NCBI GenBank assembly: GCA_947586055.1
Contig: CANPXL010000020.1
Span: 1-52,216 of the forward strand
Reading direction: 5' to 3'
Origin: an uncultured Acetatifactor sp.
GTDB taxonomy: Bacteria; Bacillota; Clostridia; Lachnospirales; Lachnospiraceae
Length of the DNA: 52,216 nt
This document shows positions 34,396-45,484 of the stretch, piece by piece (positions within the stretch are counted from its first letter, which is position 1; every line of letters begins with the position of its first letter). The position numbers and the translations under genes are program-made. The notes beneath the pieces are model-generated. The model worked only from the letters and a program-made list of their open reading frames with translations, ran no database searches and had not been told where the DNA came from.

Positions 34396-35343
34396 TTACG
34401 AGGGCTGGCTGAACCGTATCAGATAGACAAAATATGCCGCATAACCCGCAAGCATGACGATTCCGCCCAGCCTTCCAAGCCTTTTGTTTTTCACGACGCA
34501 GATAAACAGCAGCACGGCCGCTGCCACCGCGATCAGACTGTCCGCAAGGAAGCTGTCCGCATAGACCACCGGCGTGATCACCGCCGTCGTGCCCACCACG
34601 AACAGGATATTGAAAAGATTGCTTCCCACGATATTTCCCATGGCGATGTCGGCTTTTCCTTTCACCGCCGCCGTCACGCTGGTCACCAGCTCCGGCAGGG
34701 AGGTTCCCAGCGCCACGATCGTCAGCCCGATAAAGCGCTCGCTCATTCCGAAGATCGTAGCCAGTTCGGTAGCTGCGTCCACAGTCACATCGCTGCCGCC
34801 CACGATCATCGCGGCCCCCACAACGACCATCAGGATCATCCGCCACACCGGTATCTTTTTCTCCTTCTTTTCCTCCGGTGGCGTTCCTTTCTTTGCCATC
34901 TTCAGCAGATAGAGCAGATAAAACAGCAGCATCCCCCAGAGGATCAGACCGTCCGCACGGCCCACCGTGTGGTCAAACAACCCCAAAAGTCCCAGTATCA
35001 CCGTCACAAAGATCACAAAGGGAATCTCATAGCGGACGGTGGATTTCTGAACCGGGACGGCGCAGATCACCGACGTCAGGCCAAGGATGATCAGAATATT
35101 CAGGATATTGCTTCCCAGCACGTTTCCGATTGTGATCTCCGCGCTTCCCTTCAGCGCCGCCGAGATACTCACCGCCGCCTCCGGCAGAGAAGTGCCGATG
35201 GCCACAATGGTCAGGCCGATGACAAGCTGCGGTATGCCGAACCTGTCCGCAATGCCGGACGCCCCCTCCACGAACCAGTCCGCTCCTTTCATCAGCAGGC
35301 AGAATCCTGCCACCAACAGCAACAGCTGAATCACAATCTCCAT
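34396..35343 (-). CDS. CaCA family calcium/sodium antiporter (YrbG type)
   Basis: 315 residues from the ATG at 35343 (GGAGGAAAAGAGG upstream). Ten or eleven membrane segments are arranged in two homologous halves. The alpha repeats that form the ion path are GLTIVAIGTSLPEAAVSI and GLTIVALGTSLPELVTSV, each followed by GN(V/I)(L/V)GSN. A charged cytoplasmic loop (KKGTPPEEKKEKK) separates the halves. It exchanges calcium or another cation for sodium or protons at the cytoplasmic membrane. A leader with an intrinsic terminator precedes it, so expression is probably attenuated. Confidence 0.92.
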   Translation of the reverse strand: MEIVIQLLLLVAGFCLLMKGADWFVEGASGIADRFGIPQLVIGLTIVAIGTSLPEAAVSISAALKGSAEITIGNVLGSNILNILIILGLTSVICAVPVQKSTVRYEIPFVIFVTVILGLLGLFDHTVGRADGLILWGMLLFYLLYLLKMAKKGTPPEEKKEKKIPVWRMILMVVVGAAMIVGGSDVTVDAATELATIFGMSERFIGLTIVALGTSLPELVTSVTAAVKGKADIAMGNIVGSNLFNILFVVGTTAVITPVVYADSFLADSLIAVAAAVLLFICVVKNKRLGRLGGIVMLAGYAAYFVYLIRFSQPS

Positions 35344-35395
35344 TTTCCTCTTTTCCTCCGTTCCGCCGCCCATGCGGCTGTTTCCCGGCCCTGAC

Positions 35396-35442
35396 AAAAA
35401 AAGAACAGGACCGGCACTGAAAGTGCTAAAAGTCTTGTTCTT
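35396..35442 (-). terminator. Attenuator hairpin in the antiporter leader
   Basis: On the minus strand AAGAACAAGAC pairs with GTCCTGTTCTT and is followed by a T7 run, all upstream of the antiporter start codon. A small stem (AGCACTTTCAGTGC) lies in the loop. An intrinsic terminator before the gene points to regulation by premature termination. Confidence 0.75.
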
Positions 35443-35520
35443 TCCTGAAATCAGATGAAAGCGTACAACCACGGCCTTCCGCCGGGGTATGTTGATTGCA
35501 CGTTGCAACTACTCCCTTTT
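35403..35520 (-). promoter_or_regulatory. Leader RNA, candidate yybP-ykoY (Mn2+) riboswitch
   Basis: The transcript would begin AAAAGGGAGTAG (35520-35509), close to the GGGGAGUAG element at the 5' end of yybP-ykoY riboswitches, and contains ATCAACATACCCC (35497-35485) and GGTTGTACGC (35470-35461), then CAAGACTTTT before the terminator arm. That the downstream gene moves a divalent cation fits a manganese-sensing switch. The match is by eye only. Confidence 0.5.
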
Positions 35521-35529
35521 AACAATAAA

Positions 35530-35558
35530 AAAGTACCATTTTTCTGCATCCGTGTCAA
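35530..35558 (-). promoter_or_regulatory. Promoter of the antiporter leader
   Basis: On the minus strand TTGACA (35558-35553), 17-bp spacer, TACTTT (35535-35530). A palindrome CTATAC/GTATAG lies upstream near 35610-35626. Confidence 0.6.
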
Positions 35559-35646
35559 GCCGAAATACGGGCGGCGATTCATGACCGTTTATAGTGTGCT
35601 ATACCTATAGTATAGATGCCCGTCGTCCGTGCGGCTAAATTGAAAT

Positions 35647-35970
35647 TTAACTGAACCACGAGCCATTATATTTCTTTTGTGCCTTGTTTCCAATTAATAT
35701 ACAAGTCAGCATACCAACCCCAAACGCTATCCAACCAAACTGCGTGTGGAAAATTAAATTTATTATGCCTACCAAACAAATACAGATAGCCCAAATAATC
35801 AACGCTATTCCCCAAAGCTTGGTATATGCCTTGATATCCTGCTCTTTTACGTTTTTATGATGATAATCGTGAATAAGATTTATTTTTTGTTTGATTGCAA
35901 GTAATATCCCAAAAATAATAAAGAGAATTCCAACCGGCATCGTGATAGCCATTTGAATTATATATAACAT
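35647..35970 (-). CDS. DUF3784 family small membrane protein
   Basis: 107 residues with three hydrophobic segments (about 5-25, 52-72, 77-95). The loop HDYHHKNVKEQDIKAYTKLWG is the signature region of DUF3784 proteins. Function is unknown. The gene and its flanks (35640-36120) are strikingly richer in A and T than the neighbours, with codon choices such as TTA and ATA, which suggests recent acquisition. No mobility gene is visible; the insertion lies beside a tRNA cluster. Confidence 0.78.
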   Translation of the reverse strand: MLYIIQMAITMPVGILFIIFGILLAIKQKINLIHDYHHKNVKEQDIKAYTKLWGIALIIWAICICLVGIINLIFHTQFGWIAFGVGMLTCILIGNKAQKKYNGSWFS

Positions 35971-36123
35971 TATAACTTATCCCTCCGCTAAATTCCTGCT
36001 TATCGCTTCATTGTTATACCATAAAACAGGAGAAACGCAAGCAGCAGGCGGCAATCACAGATAAAAAGTAAATCCAAACCATTCACTCATTACGAGTATT
36101 TAGTTCGGATTATAATTGTCTGA

Positions 36124-36205
36124 TGCGGATAGTGGGACTCGAACCCACACGCCTTCCAGCACAAGAACCTAAATCTTGCATGTCTGCCAATTCCATCATA
36201 TCCGC
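36124..36205 (-). tRNA. tRNA-Leu(TAG)
   Basis: 82-nt class II cloverleaf with a short variable arm. Acceptor GCGGATA/TATCCGC, anticodon loop TTTAGGT giving TAG. It is the last gene of the five-tRNA cluster and follows a terminator-like hairpin. Confidence 0.93.
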
Positions 36206-36214
36206 CCGCCATAT

Positions 36215-36258
36215 TGAAAAACCGCCCGAAAACGCCGTTTTCAGCGTTCCGGGCGATT
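36215..36258 (-). terminator. Terminator-like hairpin between tRNA-Lys and tRNA-Leu
   Basis: On the minus strand CGCCCGGAACG pairs with CGTTTTCGGGCG and is followed by GTTTTTC. tRNA-Leu begins only about ten bases later, so either readthrough occurs or the hairpin is a processing signal. Confidence 0.5.
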
Positions 36259-36265
36259 GTTTCCG

Positions 36266-36338
36266 TGAGATATGGGGGATTCGAACCCCCGACACCTTGA
36301 TTAAAAGTCAAGTGCTCTACCGACTGAGCTAATATCCC
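36266..36338 (-). tRNA. tRNA-Lys(TTT)
   Basis: 73-nt cloverleaf. Acceptor GGGATAT/ATATCTC with one G-T pair, anticodon loop CTTTTAA with TTT. CCA not encoded. Confidence 0.95.
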
Positions 36339-36348
36339 ATAAGATAAA

Positions 36349-36420
36349 CAGGGCTAGCTGGATTCGAACCAGCGAATGCAGCAGTCAAAGTGCTGTGCCT
36401 TACCGCTTGGCGATAGCCCT
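36349..36420 (-). tRNA. tRNA-Gln(TTG)
   Basis: 72-nt cloverleaf. Acceptor AGGGCTA/TAGCCCT, anticodon loop CTTTGAC with TTG. CCA not encoded. Confidence 0.95.
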
Positions 36421-36463
36421 ATATGACACCAAGCACGCTCTTCACGGCACCTCCGTACCGGAA

Positions 36464-36538
36464 GGTGGGTAAAGGGATTCGAACCCTTGGCCTCCAGAGC
36501 CACAATCTGGCGCGCTAACCAGCTGCGCTATACCCACC
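36464..36538 (-). tRNA. tRNA-His(GTG)
   Basis: 75 nt including the extra 5' G that pairs with the discriminator C. Acceptor GTGGGTA/TACCCAC, anticodon loop TTGTGGC with GTG. Confidence 0.95.
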
Positions 36539-36575
36539 ATGCAGAACCATACTGCCGAGACACTGCGTGTCTCAA

Positions 36576-36649
<74 letters not shown>

Positions 36650-36682
36650 ATTTTCGTCTCGCTTATAAAGCCGACGAAAGAT

Positions 36683-36711
36683 ATTTTAACTTATCAGGAA
36701 AAGGTTGTCAA
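36683..36711 (-). promoter_or_regulatory. Promoter of the five-tRNA cluster
   Basis: On the minus strand TTGACA (36711-36706), 17-bp spacer, TAAAAT (36688-36683). Transcription starts just ahead of tRNA-Arg(TCT). Confidence 0.75.
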
Positions 36712-36726
36712 CAGTTTTGTGGCAAA

Positions 36727-36893
36727 TTGCAGATCAAATTGGTAACAGTTCAGCCGTCAGACGTATTCAGCGGAAAAATCGTGCACGCACGAATTTTTCC
36801 CTGCATCCGGCTGACGAAGGAGCGCCATTTCATGAGCAAAGGCAGACGCACGGCAGCCGGATAGCGCGTTGGCGCGGCTTTGCGAATGGCCCC
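36727..36893 (+). repeat. Composite palindromic repeat, copy R1
   Basis: The unit begins GTAACAGTTCAGCC and contains a long palindrome around AAAAATCGTGC/GCACGAATTTTT, then GGAGCGCCATTTCATGAGCAAAG and a second GC-rich fold ending CTTTGCGAATGG. It lies between the tRNA cluster promoter and the stop codon of the membrane chemoreceptor gene. It is the most diverged full-length copy, and its outer right end is lost or changed. Confidence 0.85.
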
Positions 36894-36898
36894 GTCCC

Positions 36899-38377
36899 TT
36901 ATTGCTCCTGGACAGCCTTCATATCCTGCGCGTTCTCATTCAGCTTTGCCGCAATCCCGCTGACCTCGTTCACAATATCCTGATTTTTCTTACAGGTATT
37001 GAGCGTCTCGCTGGAATGAGCCGTAACTTCCTCGGTAATGGCGGAGATGACCTGAATGTTCTGCACAATGTCGCCGTTGGCCTGCGCCAGCTTCTCGATC
37101 ATTTTCTCCAGCCCCGTGGTTTTATCCGCGATCTTCGCGGTTACGTCCATGATATCCTGAAAGCTCTTTCTTAAGTCTTCCGTCTTCTCATCCTGAGCCG
37201 CCGCATTGTCCTCTACCTGACGGACGGCATCCGTCACCTGGTCCAGTTCTCCCGTCACGGAGCCGATCAGCTCCGAAATGTTGACGGTGGCTTCCTTTGT
37301 CTGATCGGACAGCTCCGACACCTGTTTTGCCACTACGGCAAACCCGCTTCCGGCCTCTCCGGCACGGGCGGCCTCTATGCTGGCATTCAACGCAAGCATG
37401 CTGGTCCTGTTGGCGATGCCTGTGATCAGTCCCGTAATCTCGTTCATCTTTTCCGCCTGCGTCCGAAGCGCCGTCATCAGCTCCACCACCGTCGCGTTTG
37501 CTTCCCGGGACTGTCTGGTCTGTCTGGAAAGAGCCTCCATGTTATCCATGCCCTTCTCCACTTCGCCGGACGCGGTATCCATATTTTCCCTGATGTAGAC
37601 GCCAACTTCTTCCACATCGGTGATCAGCTTCTGGATCTCCTCCGTGCGCGTCAGCTGGTTCTGGACGGATTCCGCGGTCTCCTGCGTTCCCGACGCCACC
37701 TCTTCCATGGCGACGCTCATCTCTTCCACAGACTTATCCAGCGTGTTCATATGATCATCCACCTGCCGCACACCGTCCGAAAGCTCGCCGGAAAGCCGCA
37801 TCACCTGCTCCAGAAGCCGTTCCGCCTTCGCCTTCTCCGCCTGCAGCTCCCGCTGCTTTTCCTCGTTGAGCCGGTTTGACACCCGGGCGGTCAGGATCAG
37901 ATAGATCACAATGATTACCATTACCAGCAGCCGGATCTCAAGATCCGGGATATCGTCCTTTTCGTATCCCACCGTAAGCGCCTTGTACGCCACATCCGCC
38001 ACGTTGACCAGAATGCCGCCGACGCCGACTCTCATGCAGTAACCGATATTCCCATACAGGGTAATGACGATCAGCATGGGAAGGATATAAGTGAACGGCA
38101 GCTTGCTGTGGGTGGTAAATACCGCCACCGCGTACAGGAGCGCATAGCTGCAGGCAACCACCGAGCGGATACGGACGCTTGCCGGATTTTTCCGGTACAT
38201 CGCATACTCCACCGCTGTGGGAACCAGAGCAAGCAGCGCGATCAGCGCAAAGTAAAGGATCGTCCGGCTCCCCTTTATGACCTCCAGCAGATACGCGGCC
38301 GATATAATGCCGGAGATAACTCCGTGACACAGAATCGTTACTTTATTGACTGTCGCAGTTTCCCTATTGTCCATCAT
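36899..38377 (-). CDS. Membrane methyl-accepting chemotaxis protein
   Basis: 492 residues; start at ATGATG after AAGGAGGAG. The N-terminal half (about 10-170) holds around six hydrophobic segments and no large extracellular sensor domain, so signals are probably sensed within or through the membrane. A cytoplasmic helical bundle follows, with the signalling tip near 335-375 ([16 protein letters not shown] and GEAGSGFAVVA). It should interact with CheW/CheA. No che gene is nearby. Tip sequence GSGFAVVAKQVSELS differs slightly from the hydrogenase-like receptor. The 3' end is flanked by repeat copy R1. Confidence 0.9.
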   Translation of the reverse strand: MMDNRETATVNKVTILCHGVISGIISAAYLLEVIKGSRTILYFALIALLALVPTAVEYAMYRKNPASVRIRSVVACSYALLYAVAVFTTHSKLPFTYILPMLIVITLYGNIGYCMRVGVGGILVNVADVAYKALTVGYEKDDIPDLEIRLLVMVIIVIYLILTARVSNRLNEEKQRELQAEKAKAERLLEQVMRLSGELSDGVRQVDDHMNTLDKSVEEMSVAMEEVASGTQETAESVQNQLTRTEEIQKLITDVEEVGVYIRENMDTASGEVEKGMDNMEALSRQTRQSREANATVVELMTALRTQAEKMNEITGLITGIANRTSMLALNASIEAARAGEAGSGFAVVAKQVSELSDQTKEATVNISELIGSVTGELDQVTDAVRQVEDNAAAQDEKTEDLRKSFQDIMDVTAKIADKTTGLEKMIEKLAQANGDIVQNIQVISAITEEVTAHSSETLNTCKKNQDIVNEVSGIAAKLNENAQDMKAVQEQ

Positions 38378-38464
38378 CGCATCTCCTCCTTAAGGCCATA
38401 CAGATCTTCCGCCGTTGCCCGCATGCAGACTTCCGAAACGTCCCTGCGCGCTTTTCGATAATTC

Positions 38465-38493
38465 AGTATAACAAAATTCTGCCAATTTCACAA
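38465..38493 (-). promoter_or_regulatory. Promoter of the membrane chemoreceptor gene
   Basis: On the minus strand TTGTGA (38493-38488), 17-bp spacer, TATACT (38470-38465). No sigma-28 motif was seen. Confidence 0.6.
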
Positions 38494-38579
38494 GCATTTT
38501 CTCGTGCATTTATCTGGCGTTCCCCCATTTGGCCTTTTCCTCTTTTGTTTTCCGCAGCCGCAGCCGCGGCCGGTCCGGA

Positions 38580-39227
38580 TCACCAGATAAAGTTGGATTT
38601 TGCCGCCTCTCCGTTGTCGATCAGAAGATCCTGCGCGGTCATGGATCTGTTCACCACGGTCAAAAAATACGCCCACTCCGCGATCTCTTCCGGCGCCGCC
38701 CACCTGGAAAGGAGCGTCTCTTCCATAACCTGCCGCCAAAGCTCCGGATTCCGGATAATGTGGTCGTTCAATGCGGTAAGGACGCCGCCGGGCGAGAGAC
38801 TGTTTGCGGTGGCGCCGTATTTCGCCACCCTCAGCGCGGTATTTTTCATGTAGGCGACGATCCCGCCCTTGCTGGCGGCATACTCCGGAAACTCCGCCCC
38901 GGTGGAGGCGCTGGCGGAAGCGAGGAAAAGAATGCTTTTGATCTTTTCCTGAAAGCCATACTTCTCCGTCACCCGTATCGTCCCCTTCAGATTTACGTCA
39001 ATATCGCACCCTGTGTCCTGAACGCCCGCGTTGTTGATCAGAATGCCGACATCCTCGATTTCGGGAAGCTCTCCCCGCAGGATGTCCGTTGTGTAATGGG
39101 TATAGGCCGTCTCCGAAATGGCCGCCGGGCAGACATCGATCCCTGCGACCTCATACCCGCAGTCAAGAAACTTCCGCGCAATCGCCATTCCGATCCCGCG
39201 ACCCGTTCCGGTAATCAGCACTTTCAT
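38580..39227 (-). CDS. SDR family oxidoreductase
   Basis: 215 residues from the ATG at 39227. Classical SDR: cofactor loop GTGRGIGMAIA at the N-terminus, NNAG, and active-site YAASK with an upstream serine stretch (ASASAST). It is short for the family (usually about 250) but has all core motifs. The substrate is unknown. It starts two bases after the VUT transporter stop, its ribosome binding site lying within the transporter's last codons, so the pair is coupled. Confidence 0.88.
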   Translation of the reverse strand: MKVLITGTGRGIGMAIARKFLDCGYEVAGIDVCPAAISETAYTHYTTDILRGELPEIEDVGILINNAGVQDTGCDIDVNLKGTIRVTEKYGFQEKIKSILFLASASASTGAEFPEYAASKGGIVAYMKNTALRVAKYGATANSLSPGGVLTALNDHIIRNPELWRQVMEETLLSRWAAPEEIAEWAYFLTVVNRSMTAQDLLIDNGEAAKSNFIW

Positions 39228-39229
39228 TT

Positions 39230-40054
39230 TCACTCTTTTTTCCTTTTTTCGGCGATATAGTCCAGATACTGCTTTCCTACGTTCTCTTCCTTCCATTTCC
39301 GGCAGATCCGATAACCGGGCCCCGAAAATACGATCTCACACAAAAGCTCCGCCGCCATGCCCGTAACCGCGCAGGTGACGCACTGGAGCAGAGACCATCC
39401 AAAGAAGAAATGGCTCACGATCAGCGCAAAGGTCAGGTTGTCCGCGAACTGCCCCACCGCCGTGGAGAGATAGGTGCGGCATGCGTAGGCCAAAAAACCG
39501 TCCGGATCTTTCCGAAGCAGCTTCCCGATGGCGTAATTCAGGAAATTATTGATCACGGCGGAGACGATAAACGCCACCGTGCTTCCGAAAACCACATACC
39601 ATGTGCCGCCGAACGTGCGATCCAGCGCGCCGTTGATCAGCGCCTCGCTCCCCTCCACATAAGCCTCGCCCCACATCCCCGGAATCTTGCTTGCCACAAA
39701 GAAAAACAGGCAGACCATCAGATTCAGCAAAACCGCCACTGCGGAAGCCTCCGTGGCCGCCTTCGGCCCGAAATGTTTCGTCATGATATCCATGGACAGA
39801 AAGGCCATCCAGGACACGATCAGCCCGCCGTCCAACGCCAGCCAGTCCACCGGAAGGCTGATGCTCTTGTTTGCGAGCAGGTTCATTACAATGACGGAAA
39901 TCACAAAAAAAGCCATCAAAAGCGTGGGAATACTCCGCAAAAGCAGCTTCAGCTCATAAAGCTGCGACTTCAGCTTCCCGTCCGCTCTTTCAGGTTTCTG
40001 CACATCCACTTTCTGTGTTTCTACTTTCTGTGTATCCACTTTCTGCATTTCCAT
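39230..40054 (-). CDS. VUT family (YhhQ-like) queuosine-precursor transporter
   Basis: 274 residues with about six membrane segments. The core matches the YhhQ/VUT family: ADNLTFALIVSHFFFGWS preceded by STAVGQF, and NFLNYAIGKLL. Family members import queuine or preQ0/preQ1. The N-terminus carries a tandem five-residue repeat (QKVDT, QKVET, QKVDV, QKPER) encoded by 15-bp repeats, a feature not expected in the family. The next gene is the SDR. No queuosine synthesis gene is in the window. Confidence 0.78.
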   Translation of the reverse strand: MEMQKVDTQKVETQKVDVQKPERADGKLKSQLYELKLLLRSIPTLLMAFFVISVIVMNLLANKSISLPVDWLALDGGLIVSWMAFLSMDIMTKHFGPKAATEASAVAVLLNLMVCLFFFVASKIPGMWGEAYVEGSEALINGALDRTFGGTWYVVFGSTVAFIVSAVINNFLNYAIGKLLRKDPDGFLAYACRTYLSTAVGQFADNLTFALIVSHFFFGWSLLQCVTCAVTGMAAELLCEIVFSGPGYRICRKWKEENVGKQYLDYIAEKRKKE

Positions 40055-40111
40055 TGTCTCCCTGTCTGTGTATTTTTGCCGTTTGCAGAAATGCCTGCCG
40101 TCCCGTCTCCG

Positions 40112-42310
40112 TCACCGCTCGTCCTGAAACTGCAGCTTTTTCAACAGTTCCCTGATATTGATCGGTTTCGCAATGAAATCGTCCATCCCGCTCTCAAACG
40201 CCTTCTCCCTGTCTTCCGGAAAAGTATTGGCGGTACTTGCAAAAATCTTCACCGTTCCCGCGTCCGGCCGTTCCAGCCCCCGGATCGCTCTGGCGGCTTC
40301 AAACCCGTTCATCTCCGGCATCAGCAGATCCATCAGGATCACGCCGTATTTTCCCACCGGGGAAGCCGCAAAAGCCTCTACCGCCTTTTTGCCGTTCTCC
40401 ACATGCAGGACCTCATACCCTTCGCCTTCCAGAAGTTCCGCCAGGATCTGGCCGTTCAGTTCGTTGTCCTCCGCAATGAGGACATGCGGTTTGACGCTGG
40501 AAAGCCCATCCTTATCTCTGTCGGCCGCAATGTCCGCGGCGGCGGACGATACCGGCTGCGCCGGGAAGGTAAAGGTAAAACAGCTTCCCTCATTCAGTCT
40601 GCTTTCCACGGTCAGGCTTCCGCCCATGCGCTCCGCCAGAAGATGGCAGACCGACAGACCGAGCCCGGTTCCCTGATTTCCCTGAGATACGGTATTGCGC
40701 TCCTGCGTAAAGGGCGAAAAGATCTTTTTCTGAAATTCCTCGCTCATGCCCTGCCCGGTATCAAGAACCTGAATTTTTGTCAGGACGACGCCTTCCTCCG
40801 TTTCCGTCTGATCTGCCTTTACGGTCACGCTGCCGCCGGGTTTCGTATACTTGCGGGCGTTGTCCAGAAGATTGAGCAGCACCTGCTGGATCCGGACCGC
40901 GTCGCCCATGATCCCGGGACGGGAAAGCCCGGTCTCCACGCAAAAGCTGATTCCGCTCTCGCGCATGCCGTCCTTTTCCACAGATTCTATCGTTTCAAGC
41001 AGCAGTTCAAGATCGACTGGCTTCTGCTCCAGCTCCAGCCGGCTCTGCTGCAGTTTGGACATATCCAGGACATTGTTCACCAGCGAAAGGAGATATTGAG
41101 CCACCGTGGACGACTGCTGCAGGTATCCCGATATTTTCTCCCGGTCGTCCACATTCTGGGCCATCAGATAATTCAGACTGATCAGACCGTTAAGCGGCGT
41201 GCGGATCTCATGGCTCATGGCGGAAAGGAAATCCCCCTTCGCTTTCGCGTCCGCCTGGGCCCTGATGGAACGGATCCTGAAATGCAGGGTCACACAAACC
41301 ATGCCGCACAGCAGCGCCACCGCGACGCCCAGCAGGATCACCGTATAGCGGTACTGATATACAAAATCGGAAATGGAATATTGATACATGTTGGCCGTCG
41401 TGGAGGCGATGACATACCCCGCCACCTCCGCGTAGGAAATCTGCGCGATGGCCTTGTCAATCACGGAGATCAGCACTCTCTTTTCTTCCCACTCGCCGTT
41501 GTCCTTCTCCAGGGGCGTCACCGCAGAAAAACACAGGCGATCCGCAAACTCCGTCATGGGAATCACCATCAGGCTGCTGTAGCTGGGCTTATAGAGCCAG
41601 TATTCCACCACGTACTGGTTCTGGATCATCAGATCCGCTTCTCCCCTGTTTACCGCGTCCATACAGTCTTCGATGGTGTCGTAATCCACAGGCACAAAAT
41701 TGGGATACTGCCTGGCAAGCACCTTCTTGATCGTCTGGGAGCCTGTTGAGATCGCGACGGTATACTCTGCGTCTTCCCCGATGTTTACCAGTCCCTCTCT
41801 CGCCACGATCACTTTCCGGCTGGAAAGATAAGGTTCGCTGATCAGGATCCCCCTTGCCGCCTTGTTTTCGTCGTTGTACTCCACGCCGGTGACAAGGTCG
41901 AACCCTTCCCTTACAAGATAGTCGTAAGTGACCTCGCCGGCCGGAAGCTCAACATATTCAAAGTGCAGTCCGCTGATCTGAGCGATCCTGTCGAAGATGC
42001 TTCTCGATATCCCCGCCAGCTCCCCGTCTTCTCCCCGGAAGGATACGGGCTTGCGGTCGCGGACATAGCCAACCTTCAGGGTCTCTCCCCTTTCGATCAA
42101 AGCTTTCTCTTCTTCTGTAAAAAGGCTGTCTTCCTGTGCCTGTACGGTCTGCGCCTGTACGGCAAAGCCCGCGGAGCAGACCGTAAAAAATACCGCCAGG
42201 ATAACGGCTGCCGCCTTCCATACTCCTCTGTGCTTCACGGCCCATGTCATTGGCCCATACCATCCTTTCGATATCCGTCCGTTTTCCATTCGGATTTCGG
42301 ATCGCATCAT
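40112..42310 (-). CDS. Hybrid sensor histidine kinase with extracellular solute-binding domain
   Basis: 732 residues. A basic N-terminus and signal anchor (about 28-52) lead to an extracellular SBP_bac_3-type domain (about 75-300), as in BvgS-like kinases. A membrane segment (323-343) follows, then HisKA with His367 in SHEIRTPLNG, a HATPase with NLLDNARKYT, DTGQGM and GTGLGLS, and a C-terminal receiver with Asp661 in LMDLLMPEMNG. No downstream phosphotransfer protein is nearby. The start is uncertain (42310, 42289 or 42250); no candidate has a strong ribosome binding site. It lies 156 bp after clpB, whose terminator intervenes. Confidence 0.9.
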   Translation of the reverse strand: MMRSEIRMENGRISKGWYGPMTWAVKHRGVWKAAAVILAVFFTVCSAGFAVQAQTVQAQEDSLFTEEEKALIERGETLKVGYVRDRKPVSFRGEDGELAGISRSIFDRIAQISGLHFEYVELPAGEVTYDYLVREGFDLVTGVEYNDENKAARGILISEPYLSSRKVIVAREGLVNIGEDAEYTVAISTGSQTIKKVLARQYPNFVPVDYDTIEDCMDAVNRGEADLMIQNQYVVEYWLYKPSYSSLMVIPMTEFADRLCFSAVTPLEKDNGEWEEKRVLISVIDKAIAQISYAEVAGYVIASTTANMYQYSISDFVYQYRYTVILLGVAVALLCGMVCVTLHFRIRSIRAQADAKAKGDFLSAMSHEIRTPLNGLISLNYLMAQNVDDREKISGYLQQSSTVAQYLLSLVNNVLDMSKLQQSRLELEQKPVDLELLLETIESVEKDGMRESGISFCVETGLSRPGIMGDAVRIQQVLLNLLDNARKYTKPGGSVTVKADQTETEEGVVLTKIQVLDTGQGMSEEFQKKIFSPFTQERNTVSQGNQGTGLGLSVCHLLAERMGGSLTVESRLNEGSCFTFTFPAQPVSSAAADIAADRDKDGLSSVKPHVLIAEDNELNGQILAELLEGEGYEVLHVENGKKAVEAFAASPVGKYGVILMDLLMPEMNGFEAARAIRGLERPDAGTVKIFASTANTFPEDREKAFESGMDDFIAKPINIRELLKKLQFQDER

Positions 42311-42333
42311 CTGCCGCTCGTTTTCGTTTTCCC

Positions 42334-42390
42334 TTTTGAAAAAACAGCAAACTGTGCGGCAGGGTACAGGACCTCTGTCCCCTGCCGCAC
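42334..42390 (-). terminator. Terminator of clpB
   Basis: On the minus strand GTGCGGCAGGG pairs with CCCTGCCGCAC, with a further inner pairing, followed after eight bases by a run of six Ts. Confidence 0.75.
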
Positions 42391-42466
42391 TCTCATCTTA
42401 ACACAGAGAAGAAATTTTTTCAATACAAGTCAAGCCAGCCTCGGCCTTTTGGCCGCGGGAAGCGTC

Positions 42467-45052
<2,586 letters not shown>

Positions 45053-45112
45053 AAGATCGCCTCCTCATGATACACCGTCAAATCGTTTCTTTTATCTTTT
45101 GTTCTATTGTTA

Positions 45113-45139
45113 CTATAACACTATTGACGGCAAAATCAA
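45113..45139 (-). promoter_or_regulatory. Probable promoter of clpB
   Basis: On the minus strand TTGATT followed after about 15 or 16 bases by TATAGT. AGGAGG lies just before the start codon. Confidence 0.45.
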
Positions 45140-45404
45140 TAAACAAACTATAAAGATTCTATAAGAAATCTAAAAGAATTTTACGCTTTCTTCCGGATAA
45201 TAGTCATCCATTCTGTACAAATTACAGACAAAATATGTTTCCGGAACAATATCGCCGGCCGGCTTTTTCAGCAATTTCCGATACCTCGGTCAGTTGAAGT
45301 CCTTTCCTGATCGCCTTTCGGTTTATATGTTCTTCTCAGCCGCATCGAAAACAGGCAAGCCGCGCCGGGTACAGCCTTATGGATTTATATCCCGCCGGAT
45401 AAGA
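45140..45404. other. Noncoding region between clpB and the copA terminator
   Basis: About 265 bp, A/T-rich next to clpB and more GC-rich after 45240. I see no gene, repeat or regulatory element here. Confidence 0.4.
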
Positions 45405-45411
45405 TGACGAA

Positions 45412-45454
45412 ACAAAAAACAGGGACAACATGACCGGAAAACATGCCGTCCCTG
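45412..45454 (-). terminator. Terminator of the csoR-copA operon
   Basis: On the minus strand CAGGGAC, then CATG, pair with CATG and GTCCCTG (internal bulge), followed by TTTTTTG. Confidence 0.85.
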
Positions 45455-45484
45455 CAAAATCCGATAAAGCTTTCTTAAAACGTG

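Noticed and set aside
45053..45140. CtsR or CIRCE heat-shock operator before clpB
   Set aside because: No GGTCAAA tandem and no CIRCE palindrome could be found; a partial TTGACGG is not enough.
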